Shown here one piece after another: positions 39,866 through 49,615 of a stretch of 64,000 nucleotides of DNA; positions within the stretch are counted from its first letter, which is position 1; every line of letters begins with the position of its first letter. The notes below the pieces were generated by a model. The model searched no databases, was not told the origin of the DNA, and saw nothing but the letters and a program-made list of their open reading frames with translations. Made by a program: the position numbers and the translations under genes. Origin of the DNA: Clostridiales bacterium (GTDB taxonomy: Bacteria; Bacillota; Clostridia; Oscillospirales; CAG-272); the NCBI GenBank assembly GCA_012840355.1, contig DULN01000010.1, positions 1 to 64,000 of the forward strand. Reading direction: 5' to 3'.

Positions 39866-42703
39866 ATGAAAAGGAAATCGCTAAAAAAGCTGACGGCGAT
39901 ATTTGCCGCAATAATGCTGGCCTTGCAAGCGGCGAGCGCGGCGGTATTCGCGCTGGAGAGCGGAAATTACATAGAGTATACTGTCGTAGCAGGCGATACG
40001 CTTAGTCACATTGCCAAAAAATACGGTGTAACCGTTGATGAAATAGCTCGGGCAAACGGCATCGAAAACGTCAATTTGATCTCAACCGGTACGGTGCTGA
40101 AAATTCCGGCGAAGGGCGGCGCTACTGAAACTGTAACAGAAGCTGCGCCTTCGCAGGCTGTCCAAACCGCCCCGCAGGCTGTGGAGCCTACTGGCGCCTC
40201 TAGCGGCGCGTCGGTCGTGACGGCGGGCTTAAAGGAGCCGCAAGGCCCGGCTAAAATCGCAGCCGCCATGCCGACAAGCACCACTCCGGTCGCAATTTCG
40301 GGCAATACTGCCGAAAGCGAGCCTGACGACGGCGATTTTAGGAGCATGCTCACCTCTTTCGACACGAAAGTGTCGATTTCGTTTGCAAACGCGAGCATGC
40401 TTGACGTGCTGACGGCGTTTGCTCAGAGCTTGGGTTACAATATTATCTACAAAGGCGACGCGAACCAGAAAGTCACGCTTTCGATGAAAGACGTGACTAT
40501 CGGCGAGGCACTAGAATATGTCTTAAAGCTAAATGACTTGTCGTATATTGTCAAAGGGAACACAATAATTGTCGGCAACAAAGACGATATAACCTCCACA
40601 TTTGTTGAAGAAGCGAAGATTACCGAGTTCACGCTTACATATGTCCCCGCCGATACTGTAATCGGGCAGATTAATACCTTTAATATCCCGGTTACGGCGA
40701 CGCTTTCGGGCGGGAGCCAATATCGTTTCCTCGCGCAGGGTCTGCCCGAGGACCTCGCCCGCGTGCGGAGCCTTATAAACATGGTCGACCGTCGCGAGAA
40801 TGCGGTCGACGGGGGCATGAAACCTGCGTCTATTTTCTATGCAATTGACCTTACATATGTGACGGCGGCGGAATTTCAGCGGATTTTGAGCGCCGCCTCT
40901 CTGCCGTCGGGCGTTATCCTCTCGAGCCGGCCTAAGACGCTTTATGTTTTCGCGATGCCCGATGAGTACAGCTCGATAAAGGCGATTAAAAACGTCGTGG
41001 ACATAGCGAGCCCCGGCTCCGCCGGAGAAAACGGCGAACGGATAGTCGAAAAGGCGCTTAAATATGTGACCGTCGACCTCATCGAGTCGCAAATTACGTC
41101 TAACGCCGACGTGCGTATTATCAAAGTCAGCACCAACAATACGAAGATGTGGCTGCGCGGCAACCCGCAGGGCATTGCCGACGCCGAAAAGATAATATCG
41201 CTCCTCGACAAGCCTGAGAACGCCGCGAAAGATGAGGCTCAGCTCGTCGAAAAGTTTACGCCGGTCACAACCCAGTATATAAACGCGGCGATGCTGCGTG
41301 AAACCGTCTCGCGCTTATCTATCGACGCGATAACTGTCGTATACGATACCAACCCGTATACCCTCTATGTATACGCGACTGACGAGAACCTTGAAAAGAT
41401 ATACGACCTTATAAAGATAATCGACACGCAGGAAAATGCCGGCGCGAAAGCCGACGACGTGCTAGCGTCCTTTAAGCCGGTTTCGTGTCAATATATTTCG
41501 GCAGAGCAGCTCAACAGCGTACTGCACAGCATGTCGCTGCCGACCGGCCTTATATTCGAAGGCAATCCGTATACCCTATACATTTACGCGACCGATACGG
41601 ACTTCGCCCAGATACTGGAGCTGCTGAAGATTGTCGACATTAAGGAAAACGAGGACGCAGAGCTTGCATCGGGCCTCAAGAGCATTACTTGCCGCTACAT
41701 CACCGCCGAGCAGCTCAATACGATGCTCCGCGGCATGTCGCTGCCTACTGGGCTTTATTACGACTATAACCCCTATGTGCTTTACCTGAACGTCAACGAC
41801 GCCCAATATAGGGAAATAGCCGAAGTGGCGGCATATGTCGACACGCTCGAGAACTCAAGGGCGGGCAAGTTTGACATATACCATGTCGACCTTTACTATA
41901 TTAATGTTGACAAAGCCGTCGAGTTTATTGGGCAGCTTGGGCTTGGCCTTGATATAGTAAGGCTCAGGAGCTCGCAGAAGCGGCTGTGGCTGATGGGCGA
42001 GTACACCGAGTACCTCAAGGCGAAAGCCGCGATAACCTCGATCGACGTGCCCAACGCCTCACTGACATCGTCGTTTGAAACATTCGAACTTGCTAACATC
42101 ACTGCTGGCGAAGCGAAGAAGCTTATCGACAATGCTAGCCTGACTGGCGTGCTGACTTATGTGCCATACGGCAACGAGAACGGCAACAGGATAGTTATCT
42201 ACTATCCGAATGACGCCAAAAATGACATCCGCTTATTGGTCAGAAAGATTGATACGGATGAGTTCCAGTCGGCTTATACGAAGTTGCTTGAAAAGCTTGA
42301 CAAGAACATTTATTTATCAACCGGCGAGGACGAGTCAATGCCTTGGACTTGGAAGAAAGTTATAGACAGAATCAACCTGCTAAGCTCGTTGTCCGGCGTC
42401 GATTCAACCAAATTTAAAGTATACGAACAGCTTGTGCAGGATGAAAATGACTCGTCGAAGCTTTATGTAGTCGTATACCTCAAGAACGTGACATTAAAGC
42501 AGTACAACGACGTCCTTGAGGTTAAAAACCAGCTCGGCGCGCCGGTTTCCGACAAAGATAAAGGCAAAGATATTAAGGATAACAACAAAGAAGGGGAGAG
42601 CGGCGCAACGTCAACTTCGGCTTCAGCTTCTGCTTCAGCCCACGGCCCGTTCATCTATGACCCCGAGGAAATACAAAGCATACTATCTAGTATCGGTGAT
42701 TGA
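39866..42703 (+). CDS. LysM plus secretin N-domain repeat protein (PilQ-like, no barrel seen)
   Basis: A 945-residue secreted protein, the largest of the pilus locus. Signal peptide 1-30; LysM domain 37-81; a low-complexity linker to about 160; a secretin N0/STN-type domain 168-240 (ISFANASMLDVLTAFAQSLG); then about eight secretin N1-type repeats of roughly 60-70 residues between 252 and 800, most clearly CQYISAEQLNSVLHSMSLPTG near 541 and CRYITAEQLNTMLRGMSLPTG near 609. The last 145 residues show no secretin beta-barrel motif, and a Ser/Ala-rich tail (920s) precedes a short end. LysM takes the place of the peptidoglycan-binding AMIN domain of PilQ. ATG 39866 follows AAGGGA by 9 nt. Confidence 0.85.
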   Translation: MKRKSLKKLTAIFAAIMLALQAASAAVFALESGNYIEYTVVAGDTLSHIAKKYGVTVDEIARANGIENVNLISTGTVLKIPAKGGATETVTEAAPSQAVQTAPQAVEPTGASSGASVVTAGLKEPQGPAKIAAAMPTSTTPVAISGNTAESEPDDGDFRSMLTSFDTKVSISFANASMLDVLTAFAQSLGYNIIYKGDANQKVTLSMKDVTIGEALEYVLKLNDLSYIVKGNTIIVGNKDDITSTFVEEAKITEFTLTYVPADTVIGQINTFNIPVTATLSGGSQYRFLAQGLPEDLARVRSLINMVDRRENAVDGGMKPASIFYAIDLTYVTAAEFQRILSAASLPSGVILSSRPKTLYVFAMPDEYSSIKAIKNVVDIASPGSAGENGERIVEKALKYVTVDLIESQITSNADVRIIKVSTNNTKMWLRGNPQGIADAEKIISLLDKPENAAKDEAQLVEKFTPVTTQYINAAMLRETVSRLSIDAITVVYDTNPYTLYVYATDENLEKIYDLIKIIDTQENAGAKADDVLASFKPVSCQYISAEQLNSVLHSMSLPTGLIFEGNPYTLYIYATDTDFAQILELLKIVDIKENEDAELASGLKSITCRYITAEQLNTMLRGMSLPTGLYYDYNPYVLYLNVNDAQYREIAEVAAYVDTLENSRAGKFDIYHVDLYYINVDKAVEFIGQLGLGLDIVRLRSSQKRLWLMGEYTEYLKAKAAITSIDVPNASLTSSFETFELANITAGEAKKLIDNASLTGVLTYVPYGNENGNRIVIYYPNDAKNDIRLLVRKIDTDEFQSAYTKLLEKLDKNIYLSTGEDESMPWTWKKVIDRINLLSSLSGVDSTKFKVYEQLVQDENDSSKLYVVVYLKNVTLKQYNDVLEVKNQLGAPVSDKDKGKDIKDNNKEGESGATSTSASASASAHGPFIYDPEEIQSILSSIGD

Positions 42704-42708
42704 AGATA

Positions 42709-43800
42709 ATGGCTGACTACACCTCAGGTACTTATCCCATCCCGCTCGACGACCTTTTACGCGAGGCCGTCGAGCGGGGCGGCTCGGATTTGCACATAGT
42801 GGCGAGGATGCCGCCGGTCATTCGCATCTCAAGCGAAATGGTGCAGACCGACCATCCGCCCGTGCAGCCGTCCGAAGTATATAACCTCATCTGCTCGATT
42901 TTGACCCCGGAACAAGTCCAGACACTAAAGCGCGAACTTGAGCTTGATTTTTCATACTCAATCCCGGGCGTCGCAAGGTTCCGCGGGAACGTGATTTTCC
43001 AACGCGGGACGCTTGCCGCGGCGATAAGAGTGGTTCCTTTTAATATACCGAAACTAGATGGGCTCGGCCTGCCGCCAGACGTGAAGCGCCTCTGTGGGCT
43101 TCCGCGCGGGCTTGTGCTTGTTACCGGCCCGACAGGCAGCGGCAAAAGCACCACGCTCGCCGCGATGATCGATTACATAAACGAGCATTACGCGCTTAAC
43201 ATCGTCACAATCGAAGACCCGATTGAGTTTTTGCACCAGCATAAAAAGTCAATCGTGCGCCAGCGCGAAATCGGCATAGATACACACAGTTTTTCAAGAG
43301 CATTGCGCCAGGTACTCCGCCACGACCCGGACGTTATCATGATCGGCGAGATGCGCGACGCCGAGAGTATGGGCATAGCTATTACTGCCGCGGAAACCGG
43401 TCACCTGGTGCTTTCGACTTTACATACGCAGACAGCCCCGCTGACGATTTCAAGGCTCGTCGACACTTTCCCGGCAGGCATGAAAGATCAGATCCGCCAG
43501 CAGCTTTCAAACTCGCTGCGGGCGGTAATCTCGCAGCAGCTTGTCCCGCATGCCTCGGGTAAGGGCCGCGTGCTTGCCGTCGAGTATATGATAGATACGC
43601 CCGCGGTGCGCTCGCTAATCCGCGAGGGCAAAGAGCATCAGCTTTACAGCGCCATTCAAACCGGGCAAAAGCAAGGAATGCAGACGATGGACCAGGCGCT
43701 CGTGAACCTCGTGCGGGCAGGGAAAATCACATACGATAGCGCCGTTGAGTATTGCGTCGACAAACAGGAGCTTGATAGGCTGCTTAAATCCTCATTCTAA
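42709..43800 (+). CDS. pilT: Type IV pilus retraction ATPase PilT
   Basis: PilT depolymerises the pilus. The 363-residue hexameric ATPase has Walker A GPTGSGKS (140-147), the Asp box TIEDPIEF, Walker B DPDVIMIGEMRD, the His box GHLVLSTLHTQ, and the PilT-specific C-terminal AVRSLIREGKEHQLYSAIQTG (AIRNLIRE-type) motif. It starts a few nt after the PilQ-like stop, with a weak ribosome site, so coupling is likely. Confidence 0.95.
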   Translation: MADYTSGTYPIPLDDLLREAVERGGSDLHIVARMPPVIRISSEMVQTDHPPVQPSEVYNLICSILTPEQVQTLKRELELDFSYSIPGVARFRGNVIFQRGTLAAAIRVVPFNIPKLDGLGLPPDVKRLCGLPRGLVLVTGPTGSGKSTTLAAMIDYINEHYALNIVTIEDPIEFLHQHKKSIVRQREIGIDTHSFSRALRQVLRHDPDVIMIGEMRDAESMGIAITAAETGHLVLSTLHTQTAPLTISRLVDTFPAGMKDQIRQQLSNSLRAVISQQLVPHASGKGRVLAVEYMIDTPAVRSLIREGKEHQLYSAIQTGQKQGMQTMDQALVNLVRAGKITYDSAVEYCVDKQELDRLLKSSF

Positions 43801-43831
43801 ATAAAGAAGCCAATTTTCGGGAGGCAGGCTA

Positions 43832-45049
43832 ATGCCCCTATATATATACGAGTCGATCGACAGGCAAGGCCAGACGGTCAGGGGCGATATAAACGCCCCA
43901 ACCTTCGAAGGCGCGCTTGAAAGGCTGCGCGAGCAAGGACTGGTCGTCGTCGATATCTATGAGGCGGCGGCGTCCGCGCGGCAAAAAAGCGGTACGCTTT
44001 TCGGAGAGAAGAAAGTTACGCTGACCGACCTTGCGATATTTTCAAGGCAGCTTTCGGCGATGATATCAGCCGGCATACCTGTCACGCGCGCGCTTTCGAC
44101 GCTCGCAAAGCAGACGCCCAACACGACGCTTGCCGGCGCGCTTGAGGCTATCAGCCGAAACGTCGAGGGTGGTATGACGCTGACCGACGCTTTTTCGCAG
44201 TATCCAAATATTTTTAGTAAGCTCTACATATCTATGATTAATGCGGGCGAGGTCGGCGGCGTGCTCGAGACGACCCTTTTGCGGCTTTCAAACCAGCTGC
44301 ATAAGGAAAAAAAGCTGCAAGCAGAGATAAAGTCGGCAACCTCGTACCCGAAGGCAATCGGGATATTCGCGGTCTGCATATTCATAGGCATGCTGGTGTT
44401 TTTGGTCCCGACATTCGAACAGTACGCGACGAGCGGCGAAACCCCGTTTATATCGCAGCTAATTTTCAACCTGTCAAGAAGCTTGCGCAACCACTGGTAT
44501 ATATGGCTGCTTTCGGTGGTGGCGATAATAGCTCTTCTTGTGCTGTTTTTCAAGAGCAGATACGGCCACGCGCTGTGGGAGAATGTAAAGCTTAAACTCC
44601 CGATTTTCGGGCCGATAATTTCAAAGTCGGTAATCGCGCGCTTTTCGCGCACGCTTGCAACCCTTGTCGACGGCGGCATACCCGTCGTCCAGGCGCTGCA
44701 AATCGCCGGCCCGACCTCCGGCAGCGACTTGGTATCGACCGCGGTCGACCGGGCGATTGTCCGGATAGAAGAAGGCTCGAACATATCCACGCCTCTTGAG
44801 GAAAGCGGGCTGTTCCCGCCGATGGTGACGCATATGATATCCATCGGCGAGGAGTCTGGCACGCTGCCGCAGATGCTTGACAAAATAGCGGAGTTCTACG
44901 AGGAGGACGTCGAGACTGCGTCAAAGCAGCTCAGCTCGATGCTTGAGCCGATTATTCTCATCGTTATCGGCGTTTTGATCGGCGGCATGCTCATCGCCCT
45001 CTATCTGCCCATGTTTAACGCCGTCATTAACTCTGGTTTACAGGGGTAA
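43832..45049 (+). CDS. pilC: Type IV pilus inner-membrane platform protein PilC
   Basis: A 405-residue GspF/PilC protein with two cytoplasmic GspF domains, each with the helix-rich ...SAGIPVTRALSTLAKQ / VDGGIPVVQALQIAG pattern, and three membrane helices (near 180-198, 218-238, 378-398). It converts ATPase motion to pilin insertion and extraction. A GGGAGGC site precedes the ATG. Confidence 0.95.
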   Translation: MPLYIYESIDRQGQTVRGDINAPTFEGALERLREQGLVVVDIYEAAASARQKSGTLFGEKKVTLTDLAIFSRQLSAMISAGIPVTRALSTLAKQTPNTTLAGALEAISRNVEGGMTLTDAFSQYPNIFSKLYISMINAGEVGGVLETTLLRLSNQLHKEKKLQAEIKSATSYPKAIGIFAVCIFIGMLVFLVPTFEQYATSGETPFISQLIFNLSRSLRNHWYIWLLSVVAIIALLVLFFKSRYGHALWENVKLKLPIFGPIISKSVIARFSRTLATLVDGGIPVVQALQIAGPTSGSDLVSTAVDRAIVRIEEGSNISTPLEESGLFPPMVTHMISIGEESGTLPQMLDKIAEFYEEDVETASKQLSSMLEPIILIVIGVLIGGMLIALYLPMFNAVINSGLQG

Positions 45050-45079
45050 ACCTTGCGAGATGCAAAGGGATATGCGGTT

Positions 45080-46048
45080 ATGAAAGAAAAAGTAAAAAAC
45101 GTCATTGGGCTTCAGATATTCTCAAATGAAATCAGGGCGGTACAAGTTACAAGCGCATCCGATAAGCTAAAAGTATCGGCGTACGGCTCGGCGCGCCTGC
45201 CGGAAGGCACGGTAATGGGCGGCATTATAGCAAAGCCTGAAGTTTTTATGAGCTATCTGCGGGAGCTTTTGACTAAGTTCAAGTTCACGTCGCGCAAAAT
45301 CATCCTTTCGATAAGCAACCAAGGGCTTATCGTCAGATACGCGAACTTCCCTAAAGTGTCTGAAGACAAGCAGCGCAACGTGATAATGCTCCAAGCGCAA
45401 AACTATATCCCAATACCGCTGACCGAACTTGAGCTTGCGTACTGCATCTCCGACGAGCATATCCGCGACGAGGCAGGCAACCCGGTCAAAGAGCCGACGA
45501 TAAGCGCCTTGCTTGTCGCCGCAAAGCGCGATATGCTCTACAACATGGTTGATACTATCCAAGACAAAAAATACGGCTCCTATGTGGTCGAGGATATAGT
45601 CCCCACTGTAACGACTATCGCGTCGGTGGTGCAAAGGAGCGCTCCCTTTAACACTTACATGGTGATGAACGCCAACAACGATGTTATAAACATACTCATC
45701 ATAAGCGGCGGCAAAATCACCTTGGCTCGCAGCGTGCAGATAGATTCTACGCTGTCCGACGAGCTCAACAGGTCTGAACGCATCGAGCCGGATAAACTTT
45801 CGGAGCTTATAGAAATAATCAAAAACGAGTTCTGGTCGTCGGTAAACTACTATAGGATTTCAAACGGCGAAGAGGTTGAAGCGCTGTACCTATCCTCGCA
45901 GGTTACCGAGCTGTTTTCCGCGCGGCCGGAGCTCGCCGCTGATTTGGGCGTCGAGGTTGAGATATTCACAATGGCGCCGTACATAGTAGCCGCAAGCGAG
46001 TTCCCGGTCGAAAAGTACGCGGCTTGCATCTGCGCGGCGCTCGGATAA
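45080..46048 (+). CDS. pilM: Type IV pilus actin-like protein PilM
   Basis: A 322-residue cytoplasmic actin-fold protein of the pilus alignment complex. It opens with VIGLQIFSNEIRAVQV, the phosphate-1 strand, and has NVIMLQAQNYIPIPL, typical of PilM. It binds the N-terminal tail of PilN, seen in the next gene. The ATG at 45080 is chosen behind AAAGGG; an in-frame TTG 9 codons upstream is less likely. Confidence 0.9.
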   Translation: MKEKVKNVIGLQIFSNEIRAVQVTSASDKLKVSAYGSARLPEGTVMGGIIAKPEVFMSYLRELLTKFKFTSRKIILSISNQGLIVRYANFPKVSEDKQRNVIMLQAQNYIPIPLTELELAYCISDEHIRDEAGNPVKEPTISALLVAAKRDMLYNMVDTIQDKKYGSYVVEDIVPTVTTIASVVQRSAPFNTYMVMNANNDVINILIISGGKITLARSVQIDSTLSDELNRSERIEPDKLSELIEIIKNEFWSSVNYYRISNGEEVEALYLSSQVTELFSARPELAADLGVEVEIFTMAPYIVAASEFPVEKYAACICAALG

Positions 46049-46081
46049 TCGCATCGAGTTTCGGATGAGGAGATTTGCGGT

Positions 46082-46675
46082 ATGTACAAAATCAGCCTTT
46101 TGCCGGAAAAGTACCGGCTCGAAAGGTTAAAAGCCGCGCAGCGGCTTGACCTTGTGATATACTTTTTATTTTTTACCGTAATATGCCTTATTTTGCTGGC
46201 GCTCTCCACTTTTGTCAGGCTCAACCGCACGCTCGAGTTAGAGTCGCTTGACGCGGAGATAGGGAAGCTGGAGGCCGAGATAGCGTCGCTTTCGGAATAC
46301 GCGGAGAAAAAAGACGTCGTTGAAAGCGTATACAGAAATATAGCAAGCCTTGCGGACGGTCTGCCTTCGATGCCCCGCGTTATACCGCAAATACTTGAAA
46401 CGGTCCCGATGAGCATAAGCATCGACAACGTATCGGTCGGGTACAACGCCAACAGTAAAACCACGACAATGGAAATAACCGGAGATGCAATAGACTATTC
46501 CGATGTCGCGGGCTGGATAAAAGCGCTTGACGAGCTTGAGCTGACCGGCGAGATTTATCACTCCTACTCGCAGGGTATGCCTGACAACTCGTCATACAAT
46601 GTGTCGTTCGAGTTGACGGTTGAAGTACTAGACAAGTCGGCGGTAGACGACATAGTATGGGATTTGGGGGATTAA
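46082..46675 (+). CDS. pilN: Type IV pilus alignment protein PilN
   Basis: A 197-residue bitopic protein. The cytoplasmic N-terminus begins MYKISLLPEKYR, close to the PilM-binding INLLP motif. A membrane helix (about 20-42) and a coiled coil (50-80) follow, then an alpha/beta domain. The order pilM-pilN-pilO is standard. Confidence 0.88.
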   Translation: MYKISLLPEKYRLERLKAAQRLDLVIYFLFFTVICLILLALSTFVRLNRTLELESLDAEIGKLEAEIASLSEYAEKKDVVESVYRNIASLADGLPSMPRVIPQILETVPMSISIDNVSVGYNANSKTTTMEITGDAIDYSDVAGWIKALDELELTGEIYHSYSQGMPDNSSYNVSFELTVEVLDKSAVDDIVWDLGD

Positions 46676-46678
46676 ACG

Positions 46679-47242
46679 ATGAATGCCGTAGGCATACAGC
46701 CAAAGCCAATTGGAAAGCCCCTTGACAATCGGGTCGTTGTCATCGCGCTGATATTCCTTATTTGTGTGGTGCTGTTGGGGTTCACTTTTTATTCTATAAA
46801 TATTACATATCAAATTAACGACGAGATAAGCGAAAAAGCGAAAATAGCCAGCGAGCTGAAAAGCCAGCGCGACGAGCTGCTCAGCATCAAGGAAAAAGAT
46901 GCGCAGATGGAGCTTGTCGTCCGCCAGGCGCATGTCAAAATCCCGGCGCTGCCCGACGAGGCGGGTATAATCGAGTTTGTGAAAAGCAACGCCGGCGGCT
47001 CGCTTACTGGTATTAACTTTGGCCAGCGTGAGAATTTGGGCTTCGCGGTGGAAATGCCGTTCACAATCACCGCGATAGGCTCATACGGCGATATGCTCGA
47101 CCTTCTTTTTGCGCTTGCGTTTTCGGAAAGGTTTTACACCGTCGAAAGCGTCAATATCGATAAGACCGCCGATGGCGAGATTTCGTACATCATCCACGCA
47201 AGCGCGTATTACAACTTTACTGCTAAAAACACCGGTTTATAA
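46679..47242 (+). CDS. pilO: Type IV pilus alignment protein PilO
   Basis: A 187-residue bitopic protein: membrane helix about 19-43, coiled coil 44-75, then a ferredoxin-like domain. It starts 3 nt after the pilN stop. It would pair with PilN and contact PilP. Confidence 0.85.
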   Translation: MNAVGIQPKPIGKPLDNRVVVIALIFLICVVLLGFTFYSINITYQINDEISEKAKIASELKSQRDELLSIKEKDAQMELVVRQAHVKIPALPDEAGIIEFVKSNAGGSLTGINFGQRENLGFAVEMPFTITAIGSYGDMLDLLFALAFSERFYTVESVNIDKTADGEISYIIHASAYYNFTAKNTGL

Positions 47243-47256
47243 AACCAAAAACGCGC

Positions 47257-48981
47257 ATGGACAAAAACATTACTTTTAATAATGGCAACGGTAACGGCAA
47301 CTCTCAAAAAAGGGCAGTACCTTTCTTGGGGAGCGTGCTAGTTTCGCTTGGCAAAGTTACAAGCGACCAAGTCCTCGAAGCGCTTGATATCCAGCGCCAG
47401 ACAGGCGAGCGGCTCGGCGAGATACTCGTCAAGCTTGGGTACTGCACCGAAGAGGATATAGCAAAGGCATTATCCGTAAGAAGCGGCTACCGCGTTGTGT
47501 CGCTGAACGAAGTGGGCGTCGACATAGCCGCGGCTAGCCTTATTCCGCCTGAAAAAGCGAAAAAGCACAAGATTCTCCCGATAAAAAGGGAGAATAACAT
47601 TCTTTACGTAGCGATGCAAAACCCCAACGACATCATAGCCATAGACGACTTGCAGCTTTTGACGGGGTATACGATAAAGCCGGTAATAGTCAGCGATACC
47701 GAACTTACCGCCGCTATCAACAACTACGTTAACACCGCCTACAATGTGACAATAGCGGCGGAGGAAGAGGAGGTACATGAAGAGGAAGAGGCGGGTGCCG
47801 ACGACGATAAGCCCGCCGTCAATTTTGTCAACCAAATGATAGAATCCGCGGTGCGCGCGGGCGCGAGCGACATACATATCGAGCCGCAGGAGAAATACCT
47901 GAGGATTAGGTTCCGCATAGACGGCGTGCTGCACGAGGTGATGCAGGCACCGAGCAAAATGCAGGCGTCGATAATCTCGCGCGTTAAAGTTATCGGAAAC
48001 ATGGACATCGCCGAGCGCCGCATACCGCAGGACGGGCGCGCGACCGTCAAAGTCGAGCAGCAGATAATAGACATGCGCATAGCGTCGCTGCCCAGCGTCT
48101 ACGGCGAGCGGATAACGATACGAATGCTTCCGCGCAACACCCGCGCGATAACGGTGCATGAGCTGGGCTTTACGCCCGAAAACGAAAGGCGTATAATAGA
48201 AGCCTCCGAAAAGCCGTATGGGTTTGTGCTCGTCACCGGCCCGACCGGCAGCGGCAAATCGACGACGCTGTATGCGCTGTTGTCTCGGCTCAACCGCATA
48301 GAAAAGAACATCATCACGCTCGAGGACCCGGTAGAGCGGCGTTTTGCGGGCATAAACCAAATCCAGCTCAACAACCGCGCGGGCATGACCTTCGCGTCGG
48401 GCTTGCGCGCGATACTGCGAAGCGACCCCGACATTGTAATGGTCGGCGAGATCCGCGACCTTGAGACCGCGAAAATCGCCGTCGAAGCTGCGCTGACCGG
48501 GCACCTTGTGTTCTCGACGCTGCACACCAACGACGCCGCCTCGACCGTCACCCGCCTTGCGGAGATGGGCATAGAGCCGTTTTTAATCGCAAGCTCGGTC
48601 ATATGCGTCGTGGCGCAAAGGCTTGTGCGCGTGCTATGCCCAAGCTGCAAAAAGCCAGTTACCTACCGCAAGCGCGAGCTGCAGCGGCTTATCCCCGATT
48701 TCCCGTTCGACTCCGGCACGGGCGACGACGACCCGGTGACGATATATCATGCCGGCCGCTGCATATCCTGCAACAATACAGGTTATCGCGGCAGGCGGGG
48801 CGTGTTTGAGATTATGAAAATCTCGCCGCGCATCCGCGACATGATACTGACCGGCCGCCACGCGCCCGAGATAAAAGAGGTAGCGATAGAGGAGGGCATG
48901 AGCACGCTGCGTTATGACGGTCTCTTGAAAGTGAAAGCGGGCATTACCTCTTATGAGGAAATGCTGCGCGTCATCGTATAG
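47257..48981 (+). CDS. pilB: Type IV pilus assembly ATPase PilB
   Basis: PilB powers pilus extension. The 574-residue protein has an N-terminal MshEN domain (about 22-160; MshEN domains bind cyclic di-GMP in some relatives), an acidic linker (169-185), and the GspE ATPase: Walker A GPTGSGKS (328-335), EDPVE, DPDIVMVGEIRD, and GHLVFSTLHTN. A four-cysteine zinc site (CPSC, CISC) near 465-500 is typical of GspE/PilB. The start is ATG 14 nt after pilO. Confidence 0.96.
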   Translation: MDKNITFNNGNGNGNSQKRAVPFLGSVLVSLGKVTSDQVLEALDIQRQTGERLGEILVKLGYCTEEDIAKALSVRSGYRVVSLNEVGVDIAAASLIPPEKAKKHKILPIKRENNILYVAMQNPNDIIAIDDLQLLTGYTIKPVIVSDTELTAAINNYVNTAYNVTIAAEEEEVHEEEEAGADDDKPAVNFVNQMIESAVRAGASDIHIEPQEKYLRIRFRIDGVLHEVMQAPSKMQASIISRVKVIGNMDIAERRIPQDGRATVKVEQQIIDMRIASLPSVYGERITIRMLPRNTRAITVHELGFTPENERRIIEASEKPYGFVLVTGPTGSGKSTTLYALLSRLNRIEKNIITLEDPVERRFAGINQIQLNNRAGMTFASGLRAILRSDPDIVMVGEIRDLETAKIAVEAALTGHLVFSTLHTNDAASTVTRLAEMGIEPFLIASSVICVVAQRLVRVLCPSCKKPVTYRKRELQRLIPDFPFDSGTGDDDPVTIYHAGRCISCNNTGYRGRRGVFEIMKISPRIRDMILTGRHAPEIKEVAIEEGMSTLRYDGLLKVKAGITSYEEMLRVIV

Positions 48982-49089
48982 TGCCGGAAAATATTGTAAA
49001 ACACAAGGTGTTGTGCAATTTACACGATTTTCGACACCAAAAAATGTTAATAAATTATCCTAAAAATAGTAAATATTTCAAAATCCCCC

Positions 49090-49118
49090 TTTACTAACTC
49101 GAAATATTGTGTTATATT
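49090..49118 (+). promoter_or_regulatory. Possible separate promoter for pilA
   Basis: TTTACT (49090-49095), 17-nt spacer, TATATT (49113-49118), 49 nt before the pilA ATG. A separate promoter would fit the need for high pilin output. Confidence 0.5.
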
Positions 49119-49166
49119 ATTTTCAGCCAAAATTATTTAATTTTTAATAAAAGAGAGGTACATAAG

Positions 49167-49508
49167 ATGTTCAAACTCCGCAAGAACAAAAAAGGCTTTA
49201 CCCTGGTAGAGCTCATGGTAGTCGTCGTTATAATCGGTATCCTGACTGCTATCGCGATTCCGGTGTATAGTTCTGTAACAAAAAATGCAGAAAAGAGAGC
49301 ATGTCAAGCAAATCAGCGTACAATCATAGAAGCAATCTCAATGTATTATGCTGAAAAGGAATCATATCCTGAAAACCTTGCTGACTTAGCTGATTATATT
49401 GATGATGCTGAAAATTTAAAATGTCCTGATGGCGAATCAGCATATAATATTACTATTGTTGATGGAAAGGTAGATGTAAGCTGCGAGAATGATAAACACA
49501 ATAAGTAA
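49167..49508 (+). CDS. pilA: Type IV major pilin
   Basis: A 113-residue prepilin with a short basic leader ending KKG, then the mature N-terminus FTLVELMVVVVIIGILTAIAIP with glutamate at mature position 5. Cleavage would occur between G10 and F11. Three cysteines occur at 46, 86 and 106; one or two may form a disulfide. The C-terminal part is small (about 75 residues) for a pilin. The ATG has AGAGAGG 8 nt upstream. After the conserved N-terminus the gene becomes clearly richer in A and T than its neighbours. No minor pilins are nearby. A terminator follows. Confidence 0.94.
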   Translation: MFKLRKNKKGFTLVELMVVVVIIGILTAIAIPVYSSVTKNAEKRACQANQRTIIEAISMYYAEKESYPENLADLADYIDDAENLKCPDGESAYNITIVDGKVDVSCENDKHNK

Positions 49509-49530
49509 GTATTAGTTTTAATAAGATTCG

Positions 49531-49563
49531 AAAAAGGCGAGGTTTAGCCCTCGCCTTTATTTA
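49531..49563 (+). terminator. Terminator after pilA
   Basis: AAAGGCGAGG with CCTCGCCTTT (49533-49558) followed by ATTTAA. Confidence 0.75.
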
Positions 49564-49615
49564 ATAAACCCAGGGCAAGACCACCATACAACCTCACATG
49601 CACGGGAGACTCATT

